Source of the DNA: Thermothielavioides terrestris NRRL 8126
Lineage: Eukaryota > Ascomycota > Sordariomycetes > Sordariales > Chaetomiaceae
NCBI RefSeq assembly: GCF_000226115.1
Contig: NC_016457.1
Coordinates: 1,488,001 to 1,552,000, forward strand
Direction of reading: 5' to 3'
Length of the DNA: 64,000 nucleotides
This document shows, one piece after another, positions 11,781-22,639 of this stretch (its first letter is position 1; every line of letters starts with the position of its first letter). Below the pieces are notes generated by a model. That model was not told the DNA's origin, ran no database searches, and saw only the letters and a list, made by a program, of their open reading frames with translations. The position numbers and the translations under genes were made by a program.

Positions 11781-12810
11781 GGTCATCTCCAGGTCCTCGA
11801 GTAGGACGGTCGGGAATCTGTGGCGGGGGCTGGTGGTTGAGTCAACGCTCAAAATCCCGTTTTAGACCGAAATTCGGAATTCACACGACGCTGTGTCAGA
11901 ACGCCTTGAAACTCAGCGTCTTGGCACTGCATATGAGGACCGCGCACACCCCTTCGAAGAATTGATTGAAATGAGCAAGGAAAACAGAATTCAAAAACTT
12001 TAGGCTGCACAACATATATGCATATAGGAAAAGATAGTATATAGGTGTAACCAGGTGTATCAATTCAAATCTAGTAAACCACGGTAGTCCTCAAGAGCGA
12101 ACCGATTGCGTAACGAACCGCTGGGTCGTCTCACCACGACAGAGCCGTCTTCCTCGGCCGCCTTTCCGCCAGAAGAGACTCCGAGGTGCTTGCTGAGCTT
12201 TAGGTTCGAACTCCTGCTCTCATTCAGCCACCTCATCACCTCGAGCCAAAGGAAGCTGGGATGACTGGGAGGTGAGTGAGCTTGGACCCTCATGGTTTTC
12301 ATTACCGCTCTGGGACATCCTTTTAAATACGGATGACTTGTACAAGTCAAATTCCACAGCTCGCAGTCCAGGGAAGTGGGGCTCCCTGGTGTGTGTTTTG
12401 TGGCTGCTCTCGTGCAAGAGCGTAACGCCCACGCCAAGCCAGTCGCTGTGGCTCGAGCCCCGTTTGGTTTCTCCACCAGCCAGACTCCATAAAATCATTT
12501 CTGTTTGTTGCAAACTTCTTTCTGCTTCCGTTCTTCTGACCAAGCTCCAAAAAGACACGATTCACCATCTCAGTATTGGTGCCTCGTGGGAGCAGCATCT
12601 CCTCGACCGGGCCTTCTGGGCCTTTCCGTCGCTTTTTTTCTTCCCTGTTTTATCTGAGAATTGTCACCTTGCCATGCCTTCCTGAATTTTATTTTTCTCT
12701 GGTTCTGAGCCAAGGAGCTTCTCGTTTGATCCATCGAGACACAAAGCGCACCCGAACCGAAAATTCTTCATTTTCCACCATCCCTGTCCACAACACCCAC
12801 CCAGCAGACA
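11781..12810. promoter_or_regulatory. Shared divergent promoter region between ARG7 and the Derlin gene
   Basis: 1,030 bp separates two divergently transcribed genes, so both promoters must lie here. The 200 bp before the Derlin ATG are pyrimidine-rich on the plus strand (runs of T and CTT at 12620-12720). A 138-codon minus-strand frame (12060-12476) ends in a plausible-looking basic stretch, but no family or splice partner was found, so it is not called. Function is inferred from position only. Confidence 0.45.
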
Positions 12811-14001
12811 ATGTCGTCCGTGTCGTCGGAGATCATGGATGCCTACTGGGCGGCGCCGCCATTGGCACGAACATTGACGACGGCAATCGTTGTCACATCG
12901 ATTTCAGTGCATCTAGGCCTGCTGTCGCCCGTGTGGATTTACTTCACTGAGGATAGGCTCTTCCGGCTGCCGCCTGAGATATGGCGCCTGGCCACGAACT
13001 TCTTCCTCAGCGGGCCGCAGATCGGCATCATCATGGACCCCTACTTCGGTAATGGGCGCTCCAGCATTTCTCCTGGCGACGAGTGTTGTCTGACACGCGG
13101 GAAACAGCCTATCAGTACCTGAAGCAGCTGGAGACGTCGAATCCGAAATTTCCCCGCAAGGAGGACGTCCTCTGGTACCTCATCACTGTTGGCGGGCTCA
13201 TTATCGTAGGTTCCTCTCTCGTTTCTTTGTTGTTCTCTTCTGTCTTTTTCAGACACGCCTTCAGCCACGACACCTCGCATATCTGCCCGCATAGTGCACG
13301 CTCTCCCAACTATCGCGGTTCCTGGAAGCGAGGAAGATTACCCCCGTATGTCGGCCGACCCGTCATTCGCAAATCCTCATTAAGGGTCGGTCGGGGTGCG
13401 GGCATGGTGGGATGTCTTATGGATGGCTCGGGTGACTCTCACCGTTTACTCGGGTGGTTTTCTTTGCTCCCTACATATCAGCACGAGCAGCAGCCTGGGG
13501 TGATAAAAAGTATGCTTTTGAAGAAGCTACTGACCTCGAGCGCAGCTCATCAACCGGGCTTTCCTCGGCGGCGCCTTCTTCCTCCAGGGATTGCTCATAG
13601 CGATGGTCTACACGGCCACGCAGGACCAGCGCGGTGTCAAGACGGGCTTCTTCTTTTTCACCGTCCCGGCGCAGGCGCTGCCGTACTGCATGATCGGAGC
13701 GTCGATGCTCATGAACCCGGGAATCATTCCGCTGCAGATCAGCGGCATCGTAGCGGCGCATCTGCACGATTTCGTGACGCGCCTGTGGCCTGAGTTTGGA
13801 GGCGGTTGGAACCTGCTGCCCACCCCGGCGTTTGTTTCATGGCTTGTCCAGACTCCCGCCGTCTTGCGCCGCCCATACGGCTCGGCCATCCGCCAGCCCA
13901 GCGGCCCGACGACGGACAGCAGCACGGGGGCGTCGGCTGGCTCTGTGCTTCCCGATTCCTGGAGGACGAGGGGTGCCGGCCGTCGATTGGGCGGCAACTG
14001 A
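12811..14001 (+). CDS. DER1: Derlin-family ER membrane protein (ERAD rhomboid pseudoprotease)
   Basis: Three exons, 12811-13048, 13108-13205 and 13546-14001, give 263 residues. The introns are 59 and 340 bp, with donors GTAATG and GTAGGT. Derlins retrotranslocate misfolded proteins from the endoplasmic reticulum to the cytosolic proteasome. Several hydrophobic spans are visible: about 22-43, 100-113 with the start of exon 3, 118-133 and 145-175. The N-terminal PPLARTLT and SPVWIYF segments and the late LHDFVTRLWPEFGGG stretch, followed by a Ser/Thr-rich cytosolic tail, fit the fungal Derlins. No rhomboid Ser-His dyad is evident, as expected for the family. The second intron is long for this window and contains an ATG and open stretches, so an extra small exon or a different acceptor is possible. 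The third exon boundary (CAG before LINRAFLGG) is supported by frame and by hydrophobic continuity. Confidence 0.85.
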
Positions 14002-14478
14002 TAGGGCCGTGAGAGAATGTACAACAAGTTTGCAGTTCAATATGATCCGCATTCCTTGATTGCGCATTGTTGCAGTGAGCACAATTGTGAAGTACACACT
14101 TGTCATATGTACTGCTATGTCCAGCTCGTCAGGTTGGTATATCCAGCCATGAGTGCCATCCGGTCCAGTTGTACCCCTTGAACTCCAGAGCAGCAGCCAG
14201 CTTACAACCTTGAAGCCCAACCGGTACCCCGAATCCCGACTCTGAACAACAAAAACAGGCCTTGTAACGCCGTGGCCCCAACATGGCCGAACCCAAACCC
14301 CATACCGTCATCGCATGTCCCGTATTGACCGCGAGATAAATGAGCGTCCTGTATCAGCCTGTAAAGCAAGAACAAGAATAAAAAAAAGCAGACAGCCGCC
14401 CCGCCACCCCTCATTTCTCCCTTAACCCATGAATAAGAGAAGGGAAGAAGTAAACGCAAGAAAGAACTACTACCCGGT
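14002..14478. other. Convergent intergenic region
   Basis: Lies between the Derlin stop and the stop of the next gene on the other strand. It holds the two 3' UTRs, including A-rich tracts near 14378-14390. No gene was seen. Confidence 0.6.
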
Positions 14479-15696
14479 TTACCAAATATCGCTCCCGTTC
14501 CCAATCTCCACCTCGGCGTAGAACCGATGGCCCCCGCTGTTCCGCTGCTTCTTCTTCTTCTCCTTCTTCTCCTTCTTCTTGGCCTCCCTCTCGCCGCCGC
14601 CGCCGCCGCCGCCGCCGCGAGGCGAGGAGAACGCCCGGGCCCGGAAACTCCGCATTCGCCCGCCGGACTCCGACTGCGACTGCGACTGCGACTGGCCCTG
14701 CGCCGCCGCGGCGTCGCTTGTGTCGTCCTCGCGTATCCAGCCGCTGCCGCTGCCGCTGCCGGGCTGGTAGCCTGGGTGGTGGTAGTGCTGCGGGAAGGCG
14801 AGGGGCCCGCTGATTGTCGCGTTCTCGCGCCCGGACAGGGGCTTGGCGCCCGGAGAGGTGGATAGGTTCTTCAGTGGCGGCGGCGGCGGGCGGCGCGCGG
14901 GCGGCGGCCGCCCGTGGCTGGTCCTGCCGCTGCCGCTGGCGCGGGCGCTGTCGGTGGTGGAGGAGGCCGAATGCGGTGGGGAGGAGATGGAGGGGAAGAC
15001 CATAGCTGGGACGGTGGTTGGGGCCGAGTGCGTTCGCGGTGGATAGGATTGAAGAGGGAGTCCGCCCGAGAAGGAGGAGTCGGACTCCGTGGGCGCGTCG
15101 CCTGCCTGGGGGGGTGGGGACGGCTGCGGCTGCGGCTGCGCGGCAGTTGCGGCGTTGAGGTAGGCTTGGATCATGGCATCGTCGGGCTGGGTTTTGGAGT
15201 TGGAGGTGGAGGCGGAGGAGAAGGCCGGCGTGGGGAAGGGCGGTGGTGAGGCGGTTGCTACGGAGCGGTTGCTGGGCGTGGTGCGGCCCCGGACGAGGGC
15301 CCGCGGGATGTAGGCCGGGTGGGTGGGCATCGCGCTGGCGGACTCAAGGGCGCTCAGCGGAGAGAAGGGGTAGGACGCCTTCTCGGGCGAGTAGGTGTAT
15401 GAGGACCCGTGGTCCCCCTCGTTGTGTTGCGGGTCGTCCATCTTGTAGTCCATGGTGTAAGTGACGGCCGGGGCCGTGGAGCCCGGCGGTCCCCTCCCCT
15501 CGAAGTGGTTCTCGTAATACTCGTCTTCGCGGTCAAACTGGCGCTGCCGGCGCCAGTAGACGATGAACAGGCCGGCGGCGCCGAGGAAGAGCGCGCCGGC
15601 GCCGCAGGCGATGCCGGCGATGGCGCCGGTGGTGAGCGTGCCATTGGAGCCCGAGTCCGAATCCCTCGGCAGGATGTGGGACCCGGCGAGAGCCAT
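14479..15696 (-). CDS. Single-pass membrane protein with Ser/Pro-rich tail (unknown function)
   Basis: An open frame of 405 codons from the ATG at 15696. Residues 24-47 form one hydrophobic span (starting TGAIAGIACGAGALF), followed at once by YWRRQRQFDRE, so the tail is predicted cytosolic. The tail is Ser/Pro/Thr/Gly-rich low complexity with a run of seven Gly and a strongly basic Lys/Glu stretch before the end RFYAEVEIGNGSDIW. Only 23 residues precede the span and there is no signal peptide. The frame stays open upstream to 15813, after a stop at 15814-15816, and that stretch is Ser-rich with possible acceptor sites. An upstream exon with the signal peptide and ectodomain is therefore likely, and the true start is probably beyond 15696. 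Architecture recalls fungal cell-wall sensors and the surface proteins at 54.3 and 60.2 kb, but no family was recognised. Confidence 0.65.
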   Translation of the reverse strand: MALAGSHILPRDSDSGSNGTLTTGAIAGIACGAGALFLGAAGLFIVYWRRQRQFDREDEYYENHFEGRGPPGSTAPAVTYTMDYKMDDPQHNEGDHGSSYTYSPEKASYPFSPLSALESASAMPTHPAYIPRALVRGRTTPSNRSVATASPPPFPTPAFSSASTSNSKTQPDDAMIQAYLNAATAAQPQPQPSPPPQAGDAPTESDSSFSGGLPLQSYPPRTHSAPTTVPAMVFPSISSPPHSASSTTDSARASGSGRTSHGRPPPARRPPPPPLKNLSTSPGAKPLSGRENATISGPLAFPQHYHHPGYQPGSGSGSGWIREDDTSDAAAAQGQSQSQSQSESGGRMRSFRARAFSSPRGGGGGGGGEREAKKKEKKEKKKKQRNSGGHRFYAEVEIGNGSDIW

Positions 15697-16633
15697 GTTG
15701 CCGTTCTCCCCGTGGCTCCCCGTCGCAGTAAGCAGAACCCGTCCGTCCAGCGGCCTAAAACTGGAAGAGGAGGTTTTGGCTATCCGAGCCCAGCCTGGCC
15801 CGGATCTCTCGACTTAGACGGTGCCAAGCACCAAGTTCGATTGCCGAGAGGCCCTAAAATAACGACCATGGGAAGCCGGGAAAGCGGATGGGACGGCTAG
15901 TCTGAAATAAGAGAGGCACAAGCACTCAAAGACGGGCAGCCACACGTCGGCTGGGCAAGAACTAGCTGCCGATGTGTGTATGCAGTTGGTTCTGCTCGCC
16001 ACCGGGTGCAGGCCAGGCTGGTTGCACAGTAGCTTTACCGTGAGCACGCAGAGTACCACCGTCCAGGGTGCCAGGACTCCGCCGATCCCGACAACAAACC
16101 GCAGCCAAACCTGCGGATGCTAAGAGAGTCGAGAGGAGAGGCAAAAAAACTCGGTGGAGAGGGAAGCTATCCGCAGACGGGAACTGCGTCTTCCAGCACG
16201 CCGTTTTGAACCAGCTGCGAATCTCATCTTCGACACCGAATGCCAACTCATTCTGACGAAGCGAGGGCGTACCATCTCAGGTATGGATGTACAATACCTC
16301 CGGCAAGCGGTAGCACGAGGCAGATTGCGCGACGGCCCGCCGTCCACACACCAGACTGCTCGCACTGGGTCAGCTGCGGATGCAGGATTGAGGTCCTTCA
16401 GAGGCACAGTCGGGCAGCCTCTGGGGGTGGCCATGGCGCCGGCCCAATCACGACCCGTAGCGCAGGCGCGCCCCCAATATGCAAGCCAGCAAGCAGAGGG
16501 GTGAGTCCCTGCCAGCCAATGGCGGGGCGCTGGCGTTTGGTTTGCGGGCGCGTAAAGCTGCCTCGGGGTCCACACGGAATCTCCCGATCGTGCGCTGAAT
16601 GGCGGAACAAGCGACGGAGGCCCTGGCCCCTTG
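15697..16633. other. Upstream region of the 14.5 kb gene; possible missing 5' exons
   Basis: GC-rich non-repeat DNA up to the gypsy insertion. Minus-strand frames at 15814-16059 and 15962-16246 are candidate sources of 5' exons for the membrane protein, but no convincing signal peptide plus donor could be fixed. The last five bases (16629-16633, CCTTG) are the left target-site duplication of the outer gypsy element. Confidence 0.45.
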
Positions 16634-16831
16634 TGTGGCACAAATGTTACGCAATGCGTTGATCGATGGATTGGATTGATTGATGATGATCATGGTGGTG
16701 GTATCTCCACCTCTGTGTCTATCTTGCATAAGTACAGTACTATGTCCACGCCACTCTGGGCTATAGGGCTGTAACGGATGCCCCTGCCCCGGTAATGATG
16801 CCTTAATGCCTTGTGGGAAGTGCTTCCTACA
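16634..16831 (-). repeat. LTR of the outer gypsy element (3' LTR in element orientation)
   Basis: 198 bp, starting TGTGGCAC and ending CCTACA, aligned along its length with 36432-36629. Near the outer (left) end it keeps CATGGTGGTGG where the right copy has TTATGGTAGTGG. Near its inner end it has GGCTATAGGG where the right copy keeps GGCTGTGGGG. Confidence 0.92.
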
Positions 16832-16899
16832 ATCTGCCGCTATACGAAAGATCGACGCCCTCGTCGATGTAGTAATGATATTATTGATGGTGTTTTCGC

Positions 16900-19800
16900 T
16901 ATGCCTGTAGCATTTGTGGCGCTATGGCCGCTAAATGGTCCTTAGTGACCTACTGGTCGTACTCCCTGCCCAATCTATAGTATATGATGAGATATTGGGG
17001 CTTGCCGTTGTGCTTTCGTTGCGCTATGATGGCGTTGATATATAACTTGGCTATAGTGATGGGATAGATGACTAGGAGCTATCTACTGTATAGGTCGAAC
17101 GTATAGGGCTCTAGATAGTCAATGCTGACCACGTCGTAGATCTTCTATAATAGTGGTATCTATAGCCAGTAGGCTAATCGTCCAACTTGTTCTAGGATAG
17201 TCAAGGGTCCTATATATTGCTAGCTAAACTTGTTGTCGATAATACTAGTTATAAGTATAGAGTAACCCTTATAGAGGTATAGCTAAACCTTGTTGCCTAC
17301 GTTGAAGAAGTGTACTTTATAGCGATAGTCGTAGTAGTATTTGGTAGTTATAGCTACAATAGCGATAGCGTTGTAGGCGTCCAAGCGTATTTATAGTAGT
17401 AGTGCTCTCAGCTTAGTGTCATAGTTAGCAATAACGTTGGCAACGGTAACTGGGTTGAAGCCTTTAATAACCTCGTTGGACGATATACTGGTTATAGCTA
17501 TATAGGTATTGTTGTATTCGAACTATAGAAGTAGGATAACCTCTAGCTATCTATAAAAGTCATCGAGGGCTTGGATATAGTGTTGTAGAGCCGATTCAAT
17601 GGTCTAGATTATCCGTTTGGTTTAGCTATCGGTAGCTAGATAGTATACTGTAGTATATAGCAACTTAGTGCTTAGTGACTGCCAAATGGTCTACTAGAGC
17701 ATTGTTATAAACTTAGGATCTCTATCTAATAATATAATCTTTGGTAGGCCCTAGTTGGCTATTATAAGCCGGTGGAGTAGACGTTTGCCCTAGTCCTTGG
17801 AGGTCTATATAGTCTTGCTAGGCACGATTTAGATCTCCTTGCTAAGCTTGTCAACGATGACTATAGCAGTGTTATAGCTTTCTATAGAAATTGGGAGGCC
17901 GACAATAAAGTCGATAGTAATTATATAGTATAGGCACTTATTGCCAATAAGTAATTATAGAGAGCCGTATAGCTAGTAGTGACGGATATCGTTGGCCTTG
18001 TACTTAGGGTATACGTCGACGTACTTACAAACTATCTTTATAGGCTAACGAATAAAGAAATTGCTAAAGCGTACTTATAGTACCTAGTATCTATAGTGGT
18101 TCCCGTCGTAAATAGCGTTTAAGACGTCAGTTATATAGATATATAGGATGTATAGGCGGGGAACTTAGCTACCTGTCTTCTAAAGAAGGCTATAGTATAG
18201 CTAGAACGGAAGACTCGCCCTGTTCTTAGGTATAAGGGCGTTGTTCTAGGTAACAACCGAAAGGGTTTTCTTCTAGACGGGGTCTTCGAGATAACTACAT
18301 TGTAGACGCTTAACGAAGTCTAGGTGGATGTTCAATATAACTATGCCTAAGGTTGTACTAACTATAGGAATACTAAAGGTAATATCCTAGTTTATAGCTA
18401 GTTTAGGGAATGTGTAGATAGGTAGTAGTCGCAATAGTTCAGTAGCGTATAGTGCCCAATGTTCTATATAGTCGTCTAGGAGGTTATCGAGGCCGTCTAT
18501 AGCGTTTGGATCTATAGGGTTGTTAGTTGACGGTATCTATAACAATGCGTTGAGTACTACGTAGTATTTGCTAAGCTTATAGAGGATACGGAGGTCGTAT
18601 TAACTAAGGTACTCTATAGCTTAGATAAGGCGCTTGTTCGTAAGGGCGAAGGATATAATATCCTTGGTTACATTGTTGAGGCCAAGGATAGCCTTATAGT
18701 CGGTAAAGATATAGATAGGTATAGAACGTATCGCTATTGTCTACCTTTTATATTTTGCCAGTGTCTATACTAGGCTAAGGACTTCTATCTCGGTAGGCTA
18801 GTACTTTTACTCTATAAGAGAGAGCGTATACGAGAGGTAGGCAATAGGCTAGATAGCTATATACAGTAGATATATAGCGATGAGACTGTCTTTACTAAGG
18901 ATCTTTTACAGTGCTATAGGCTCAATATAGTAGATCTTAGTACCGATACTATACTAGGAGATATCGATATCTATATATAGGGGATCGCTATTGTAGAAGA
19001 AGGTGATAGCTATATTATAGGAGAGGGCCGCCTTAACCGCTTTGAAAGACGCGAGTTCCTTGGCCATTAGCAACAACAACTATATAGTGTATAACCACGA
19101 CTTTCTCTTACCTTTACGGTTATAGGTTTTTAGAAGAGCTGTCTTTCATCGCTACAATAGGGCGATAAGGATAGAGTAGAGTAGTATATTATAATATATA
19201 AAACCGGTGGCGCCAATGAAGTACTTAAGGTCCTTGAGGGTATATAGAAACTCTAGTGTAGTAATCGCTACTAGCCTTTCGGCTATAGTAGATATACCTA
19301 TACTATTGACCATTCGGCCAAGAACTATAGCGCTAGGGAACGCGATAAACGATTTGTTAGGGCCGATAAAGATGTTGCACTTATATAGGGCTTCGAATAT
19401 AGCGCGAAGGTAGGAAAGGTAGCCGTTAGTAGTGCCAAAGTCGTAGCTTCCAATGACAACGTCGTCGTAATATATATCTATAGCGTCAATGTCCTTAAGA
19501 AGGAGGTCTATTTGCCGCTATATATATACGTTGCTGTTATAGTAACCTATAACGACGTAGTTGAACATATACTAGCCCTCTATAGTATTTATAGTGAAGA
19601 CCTATCTGTCTTTAGGGTCTACTAACCATTGGTAATAGAAAGCTATTGCGTTGAGGATAGTAATGTACTTTACGTTAGCTAGCTATACTATAATGTCGTT
19701 TTGCAATTTGACAGGGTAAGCGTTAGGGAGGACCATTTTATTAAGTAAGTGGATGTCGACCACTATCTGGCCTTTCCTTATACCGTTGGGCGTAGTATAC

Positions 19801-22117
19801 TAGATAACGAAGATAGAGAAGGAAAAGGGGACTTGGAAACAGGTCTTAGTAGCCTTGCTAGCGGCCTCGAGCTTGGCGACGGTGTCCTTAACAATAGCTC
19901 TGTCCTCTATATTGATAGGATAGATATAGCATTTTTTAGGAATATAAGCCTCTTAACCTAGGCGTAGTTTGATACGTATCCATTAGTCTTAGTCAAGGTT
20001 GACGAAGCCCTTGTCCTTAAATATATCCTAGTATTCTATTACGAGTGACCAGATAGGCGTAAGCTCGTCGGGTAGAAGGTTGTAAATAGTGACACTGGAC
20101 AGGTGTTTGACGGTGTCGAGGCTAGCTATCGACAGTTGTAGCTTATCTATAGGCTACAGTAGCTTTTTAACGGCTAGTTCGATAGCCGTTGGGTCGTCTA
20201 CTATATATACCTAGTATCTAGGTACGATAGAAGTTAAGGTGCCGATCCTATAGTCTTTAGGGACTATGACAAGGTTGCTAGTGTCGTTCTATACGAGGAT
20301 AGAGGATATATAGTAGTCGACGACTATCGCGAAGGCTAAAATACAGTTCAAAATAGTTAGTTCGAAAAGAAGGGCTTAGCCATCGTCGATATATATACTA
20401 TAGTCGACTAGAATGGCTATAGTGGTATACAGTAGAATAATAAGATACGTTATAGTAACGACTCGCAAACGGTGTAGTCTTCTATACCGTTTAGTAGTAA
20501 CTAGTATCCGAATGCCACTATACAAATTGATAATAACGGTGCCTTAAGACAATAAGATATCGAAGCCTTTAAGAGTTATATAATCTATACCCAATAATAT
20601 ATTGGTACAAAGGTCGTCAACGATAGTTACTTTGTATATAAAGCTAGCGATAATGGGCGTACTAGAGGGCAGGACGCCTTGGAAATTAAGGTCGATAATA
20701 GTGTAATCGAGGCTAGAATACGTGTCTAAGCCGATGCTATAGACTATAAGAGGGCTAGCGCAGTGTCTAGTAATAGCATTAGGGTAATAGGTAGCCAACT
20801 ATTGTCGGTCAACAAGTGTAGCTATACAACCTATATCTATGTAGATTTCTTAAAGGTCGTCCAGTTGGTTGGCGTTCAGTACGATGTTGATCTTTAGGTA
20901 GCTCTATAACCGGAAGCCGAAGCCGGCGCCTCGATCTAACATAGCGTTAACCTTTAACCGAATAATAAACATAGGCGACTACGTAGCTATAAGCTATATT
21001 GCGCTATCCACTCCACCTACTGCGAACAGGGGCGTAGCTCGTTTTTTAAGTCGACGATAATGTTAAAGAGGTACATTGGGTTATCTATTGCCAACTAAGC
21101 GTCTACGTTGTTAACGAATATAACCTTTTTACTAGGCTGAGGCCACTTAAGATAGTTGATATAGATATAGGCTATTAGCTTATTGTTAGATAGGAAAGTC
21201 TTATTGCAATAGCGGTATATAGAGTTAATAGACATTGCTATAAATTGCACGACGACCTCGTTGTCAATAGAGTCGGCTAGTAGGTCCTCTAGTACATTAA
21301 GCTAGTCGGGAGCAATAGGATATTCGCTATTTAGGAATAGTACATTGCTATAAAAGGAGTCTACTAGGCTAAATTAATCTTCTTTAGGTATATCTTCAAT
21401 ACTAAGCTATTGATATATATCACTGTAAAAGGCGAGCGTAGGTCTACTAGGGTGTTACTACCTATTCTATTGTCCTTGCTAACATTACAGTAGTACTAGA
21501 AGGCGACGATTCTCCAGAATAAGTAGCTATCGTAGTAGCTGACTGTTTAGCCATTGGTTTAGTGGTCTAGTATCCTAGTTGTACTGCTATAGTAGCGGAG
21601 TTTACTAATACGGTTGATATAGTAGGTGGTATAGCTATACTTATAGGCTATTATCTAGTTGGCGATAACCTTGCTACTAGTAGCCGCCTCTTCCTTAGAA
21701 AGGGGGTCGATACTATAGCTAGTATAGTTGACGTGGAGATAGCCTTCGGTAGCGCTAAGCACGTCGCTAGAGAACACTTTCTCGTTCCTAGATTTGACGA
21801 AGAAAGGTATCGACTTCTATAGATAGCGTCGGCTTATCTAGCTCACTCTAGATATTACTATCAAAGGCTTCGAATATAGCGATAAGCTAGCTATGACGGC
21901 TTATATTATAAGCCTTTATATAGCGTATCATAGTCTAGGTGAAGGCTATAATATCCTTATTATTAGTAATATTGGCTAAGGTGAATTGTAACTACTTAAA
22001 CGTATCGAAGGCGACTAAATAGTCGATTTTAAAGCGGCTTTTAAGCTTATTGCAAATAGCTATAATAGTTGTAGTACGAAGGAGCTTATAGTCCTCGTCT
22101 ATCAATATATAGGAGTG
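16900..22117 (-). pseudogene. Degenerate gypsy pol of the outer element (RT, integrase, chromodomain-like end)
   Basis: Read on the minus strand. Reverse transcriptase: 19445-19465 gives IYYDDVVIG, the YxDD catalytic motif, followed by a recognisable palm/thumb region ending near LKYFIGATG at about 19200. Integrase: about 17840-17870 gives VIVDKLSKE (first Asp), about 17710-17750 LLDRDPKFI (second Asp), about 17620-17635 ATDSQTKR and then TIESAL with the Glu, completing a D-D-E core. Downstream, IGPLTILEQVGRLAYQL matches the GPY/F module of gypsy integrases, and the end (about 16950-17000) resembles a chromodomain. Stops replace Trp and Gln codons throughout. Confidence 0.85.
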
Positions 22118-22121
22118 CTAT

Positions 22122-22621
22122 TGAAGTGGTGCAAAACCTCCACACCAACCTGCCCCACCACACCTAGAACCAGGCGTGCAAGACAGCTTCCAAAGGAATG
22201 TAGTATCCCTCTGGACGGATGAAGATAGTGTATATCGAGTAGTAGGAAGGCTATCTTCCGAGAGGAAGACACGTGGCTTAGATACGTCTAGTGGGATATA
22301 GCGGAAATACAAGAAAGGACAACAAAAATACAGTCAGAGCTCAACAGCTCGAATGCCTATCGTCTGGACAGAGGTAGAACAATAGAAGAAGAGGCTCAAT
22401 AGCCTTCCTAGAAGAAGAGGGACCACCAACGTAGTATCAACGAACGTATATTGACAACTACTTAATATCTTGCTTTATAATGAAGAAGATAGGCTTAGCC
22501 TACTTAAATATATATAACTAGAGGGTTAGACCTCCCTAGCAATGAATATAACGCTCTAAGACAAATAGAAAAACAGAAAAACTGGGTCCCCTATGCCTAG
22601 GTAGTCTATTACCCCAATTCA
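22122..22621 (-). repeat. LTR of the nested element (3' LTR in element orientation)
   Basis: 500 bp, TGAAGTGG...CCAATTCA, aligned end to end with 34764-35263. The outer (left) 100 bp are less mutated than in the right copy and the inner end is more mutated. Confidence 0.92.
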
Positions 22622-22639
22622 CACTTCCCTTTTAAGCTT

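Noticed and set aside
10647..11804. Plus-strand frame of 385 codons opposite ARG7
   Set aside because: Antisense shadow of a conserved enzyme; the translation is Arg/Gly-rich with no domain.
12060..12476. 138-codon minus-strand frame between ARG7 and the Derlin gene
   Set aside because: The last 50 residues look somewhat protein-like, but there is no family, no clear promoter and an overlapping frame of similar quality. Kept only as a note.
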